DNA from: Lactuca virosa
Taxonomy: Eukaryota > Streptophyta > Magnoliopsida > Asterales > Asteraceae
NCBI GenBank assembly: GCA_928212115.1
Contig: CAKMRJ010005523.1
Coordinates: 249,642,668-249,706,667, forward strand
Length of the DNA stretch: 64,000 nt
Direction of reading: 5' to 3'
The position numbers and the translations under genes are program-made. The first letter of the stretch is position 1; every line of letters starts with the position of its first letter. The notes under the pieces are model-generated. The model did no database searches. It was not told the origin of the DNA and worked only from the letters and a program-made list of their open reading frames with translations. This document shows positions 61,690-64,000 of this stretch, in pieces.

Positions 61690-62804
61690 TGTAACGTCCC
61701 AAAATTTAAGACCAAAAATTTCATTTTTTATAATAATAAAACCATCCTCCAAAACGTCTTATAAAAACCATAATAAGACAAGAGTATATCAAAAATCATC
61801 CAGTTACATCATAGTCAAATAAAAAGTGGAACAATGTGGTGTGTGTGATGCAATCAACCCGAGCTCTTCCCCTTTGATCCAGAAGTACCTGAAACATAAA
61901 CTGAAAACCTTAAGCACGAAGCTTAGTGAGTTCCCCAAAACACCACATACCATACATATCAAACGTACAATGCGACATAACCCAACACCCATTGGGCCCC
62001 GCCCGGCATCAAGCCCAACTCAGAACGGATCTACCAATATCATGTGATGGGCCCCACCTCATCACATCCATCTGGCCCCGCCTAGCGTCAGGCCCCGTGC
62101 GGTATACATATAGGCACATAAACACATACACTAATCACTAAGGAAAATAACATACAATACACTCTTAAGGCCTCACCTAGCATCGGGCCCCGCCCGATAT
62201 ATATGACACATACAACACATGCAAGAGTCACACAAACCACTAGCATCCTAATCATAACAAATCATGGGCCGACATTGGTGCCTTCGACCCGCCAAACATA
62301 GTGAGGAAACTTACCTCGAACTGTTGAATCTCTTAGATGAAAAACTCAGACTACAGATCCGGAAAAATCCCCATGCTAACACTATGAAATAATATCCAAT
62401 CAATAATTGGGTTACAACCCATAACTGGAATCCTAGTCCAATTGTCCAGCACTCAGGGTAAAATACCATTTTACCCCTTTATAACTTGGCCCAAAATCCG
62501 AGGCCCGATCCAATAGCACCAAAAAGCCCAACATAGCCCAAAACTCTAAAAGATTCCTAAGACCCATTTTGGGCCCAAAAACAAGAAGGCCCAAAACCCA
62601 ACAATAATTTAAAGTCAGAAGGGCTGATGACCCATCAGGGCCCAAACTCCCTTAGTCCAAAAATGGCCTAAAATCTTAAAAGCCCAATCCATGCTTGGTA
62701 TGCTGCATGTACCAAACGTACGCCCAATGTACTAGGTTGCATGCATGTCACGGACAAGGGCACGTATGCACATCTTACTCTTGAGTACGCCCATCGTATG
62801 CGTC
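61690..62804 (-). repeat. Truncated LTR beginning TGTAACGTCCC
   Basis: Inserted in the minisatellite. Its wording resembles the Gypsy-1 LTR (GAGCTC, CTTAGTGAGTTCCCCAAAAC, GGCCGACATTGGTGCCTTCG near 62270), so it is a relative. It is cut near 62805 by Copia-4. Confidence 0.7.
62709..62800. repeat. GTACG-type near-palindromes in the truncated LTR
   Basis: GTACCAAACGTAC (62709-62721), GTACGCCCAATGTAC (62718-62732) and GTACGCCCATCGTATG (about 62785-62800). These sit where the other LTR clusters sit, but are less regular. Confidence 0.6.
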
Positions 62805-62985
62805 TATTAAGCACTTTTTCCTTAAGTTCTTAATACTTGCATTCTATTAGTCACCTTTAGTTTATTTCTTTTATTATCTGTGTAGTCATCTGTATATCTC
62901 TATTTTTATAGGGTTGTTGTTGTAAATTGTATATTTATTAATAGATGTTCTCTCCATCGTTTCCTTATAGATAATTGACTTTTCA
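62805..62985 (+). repeat. Copia-4 5' LTR (left border approximate)
   Basis: Short LTR ending TTTTCA at 62985, followed at once by a primer site TGGTATCAGA (62986-62995). The left border near 62805 is inferred from where the previous LTR stops matching expectation. Confidence 0.55.
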
Positions 62986-63081
62986 TGGTATCAGACATCA
63001 ATCGCTCCTGACTTATCCTTTCCCTTTCCCCGACGCTTCTTTTTTCTTCCTCTCTTTTGTTTTGTTGATCCTCTCTTCACC

Positions 63082-64000
63082 ATGTCAGCCCCCTCCTCTT
63101 CTTCTCAAGAATCTATACTTCCCATGAATACTATTATTCATCTGATCATTCACAAGTTAACATCATCAAATTACATGTTGCGGAAGAATATGTTGCTTCC
63201 CTTTCTTGCTTATCAGAACTTACTTGCCCATGTAGATGACTTTTCTGGCATGATGACGACTGAGATTGTCAAGGACGGAAAACCCTCTACTAACCCTACA
63301 TATTCGGCTTGGCTTTCAGCTGACCAACGTGTTGTCATTCTCCTCCAAGCGTCCCTCACTAAAGAAGCCTTCTCTGAAATTGTCAGCCTTCCTACTGCCC
63401 GATAGATTTGGGTTGCTCTCGAGGCCGCCTACAATAACTCCTCGGTAGAGCGGATTCAAGATTTTGTGTGATAAGTTGTGTCATCTATTAAAAGGTACAA
63501 CATCTGTTACTGAATTTCAGTGCACATTTAAATCCATTTGTGATCAACTGCCGGCCATTGGACACCCGGTGGACGAATCTGATAAAGTCCATTGGTTTTT
63601 GTGTGGTCTTGGTGCACCATTCGAAACTTTCTCCACTGTTATTCGGGCCTCTAGAATTCCCCACAACCTTCGGGATCTTCTTGCCCAAGCCGAGGGACAC
63701 GAACTATTTCTTCGATCAATCCATGACACCAATACTCCTCCTGTTGCCTTTCATGCGCAAACTAGGCCATCTAACACTAACCGGGGTCGTGGTGGTCATT
63801 CATTTCGTGGCGGCAAGGGACGTGGGCATCCTCCCCCTCACTGTCAACTATATCGTAAAGACGAACATTATGTAAATGCTTGTCCTTATTTTTCCACTTA
63901 TGCCACTCATGCTCCCGGAACATATGTGGACTTGGCTAAAGCCTTTGATGCTCAGTGTCATGTTTCCACTGCCGGTCCAGATTGGTTTCTTGACTCCGGG
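63082..64000 (+). pseudogene. Copia-4 gag-pol, 5' part, broken
   Basis: The ATG at 63082 opens a 107-residue frame with SNYMLRKNMLLPFLAY, then WLSADQRVVILLQASLTKEA, the gag (UBN2) pattern of the Retrofit/Ale-like Copia group. A TAG at 63403-63405 and an extra base near 63457-63461 break it. The continuation reads FKSICDQLPAIGHPVDESDK and FLCGLGAPFETFSTVI, an RG-rich patch, then the zinc knuckle CQLYRKDEHYVNAC, in which the second Cys is Tyr. It reaches the protease start WFLDSG at the window edge. The rest of pol is outside. Confidence 0.88.

Overview
The window is plant nuclear DNA. Spliced exons, TATA-bearing LTRs, tRNA-Met primer sites, a CACTA transposon and long (TA)n arrays all point that way. 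The abundance of short near-palindromes such as ACTCGTCGAGT in the retrotransposons reminds me of lettuce and its Asteraceae relatives; that is recognition from memory, not a search result. About 90% of the window is transposable element, mostly nested. I recognise one apparently intact host gene.

Layout. 1-9188: an LTR fragment split by Copia-1 (167-7850, minus strand, flanked by ACTAT). 9189-23440: a decayed plus-strand Copia relic interrupted by Gypsy-1 (10944-21767), whose left LTR is itself interrupted by a 2.2-kb solo LTR (12436-14633, flanked by CTTAG). 23441-25549: an LTR fragment with a GGAACC-type minisatellite. 25745-38747: Copia-2 (minus strand), carrying a 5.4-kb CACTA element (29203-34588, flanked by TAT) that holds fragments of host genes. 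38748-44876: the host island, with a lipid phosphate phosphatase gene of seven coding exons (40141-43395) and a MITE just upstream of its ATG. 44877-46250: the 5' LTR and leader of Copia-3, interrupted by Gypsy-2 (46251-53052), which lacks reverse transcriptase. 53053-60373: another LTR fragment, split by the nearly complete but multiply broken Gypsy-3 (53482-58895, flanked by GTATG). 60374-64000: unassigned sequence, a dimeric minisatellite, a truncated LTR, and the 5' end of Copia-4, which runs off the window.

How it works together. No retroelement here looks autonomous. Copia-1 and Gypsy-3 have frameshifts or stops and a replaced integrase catalytic residue, Gypsy-2 lost RT and RNase H, and Gypsy-1 kept only gag scraps. 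Each LTR still shows a promoter. The phosphatase gene is bounded by Copia-2 and Copia-3.

The most unusual observation is a shared architecture. Short near-palindromes, usually in pairs about 18-23 bp apart, occur in several unrelated elements. In the Gypsy LTRs most lie just upstream of the TATA box in sense orientation; in two Copia elements they lie about 100 bp past the primer-binding site. The motif sequence differs between families while pairing and position are kept. I do not know of a description of this.
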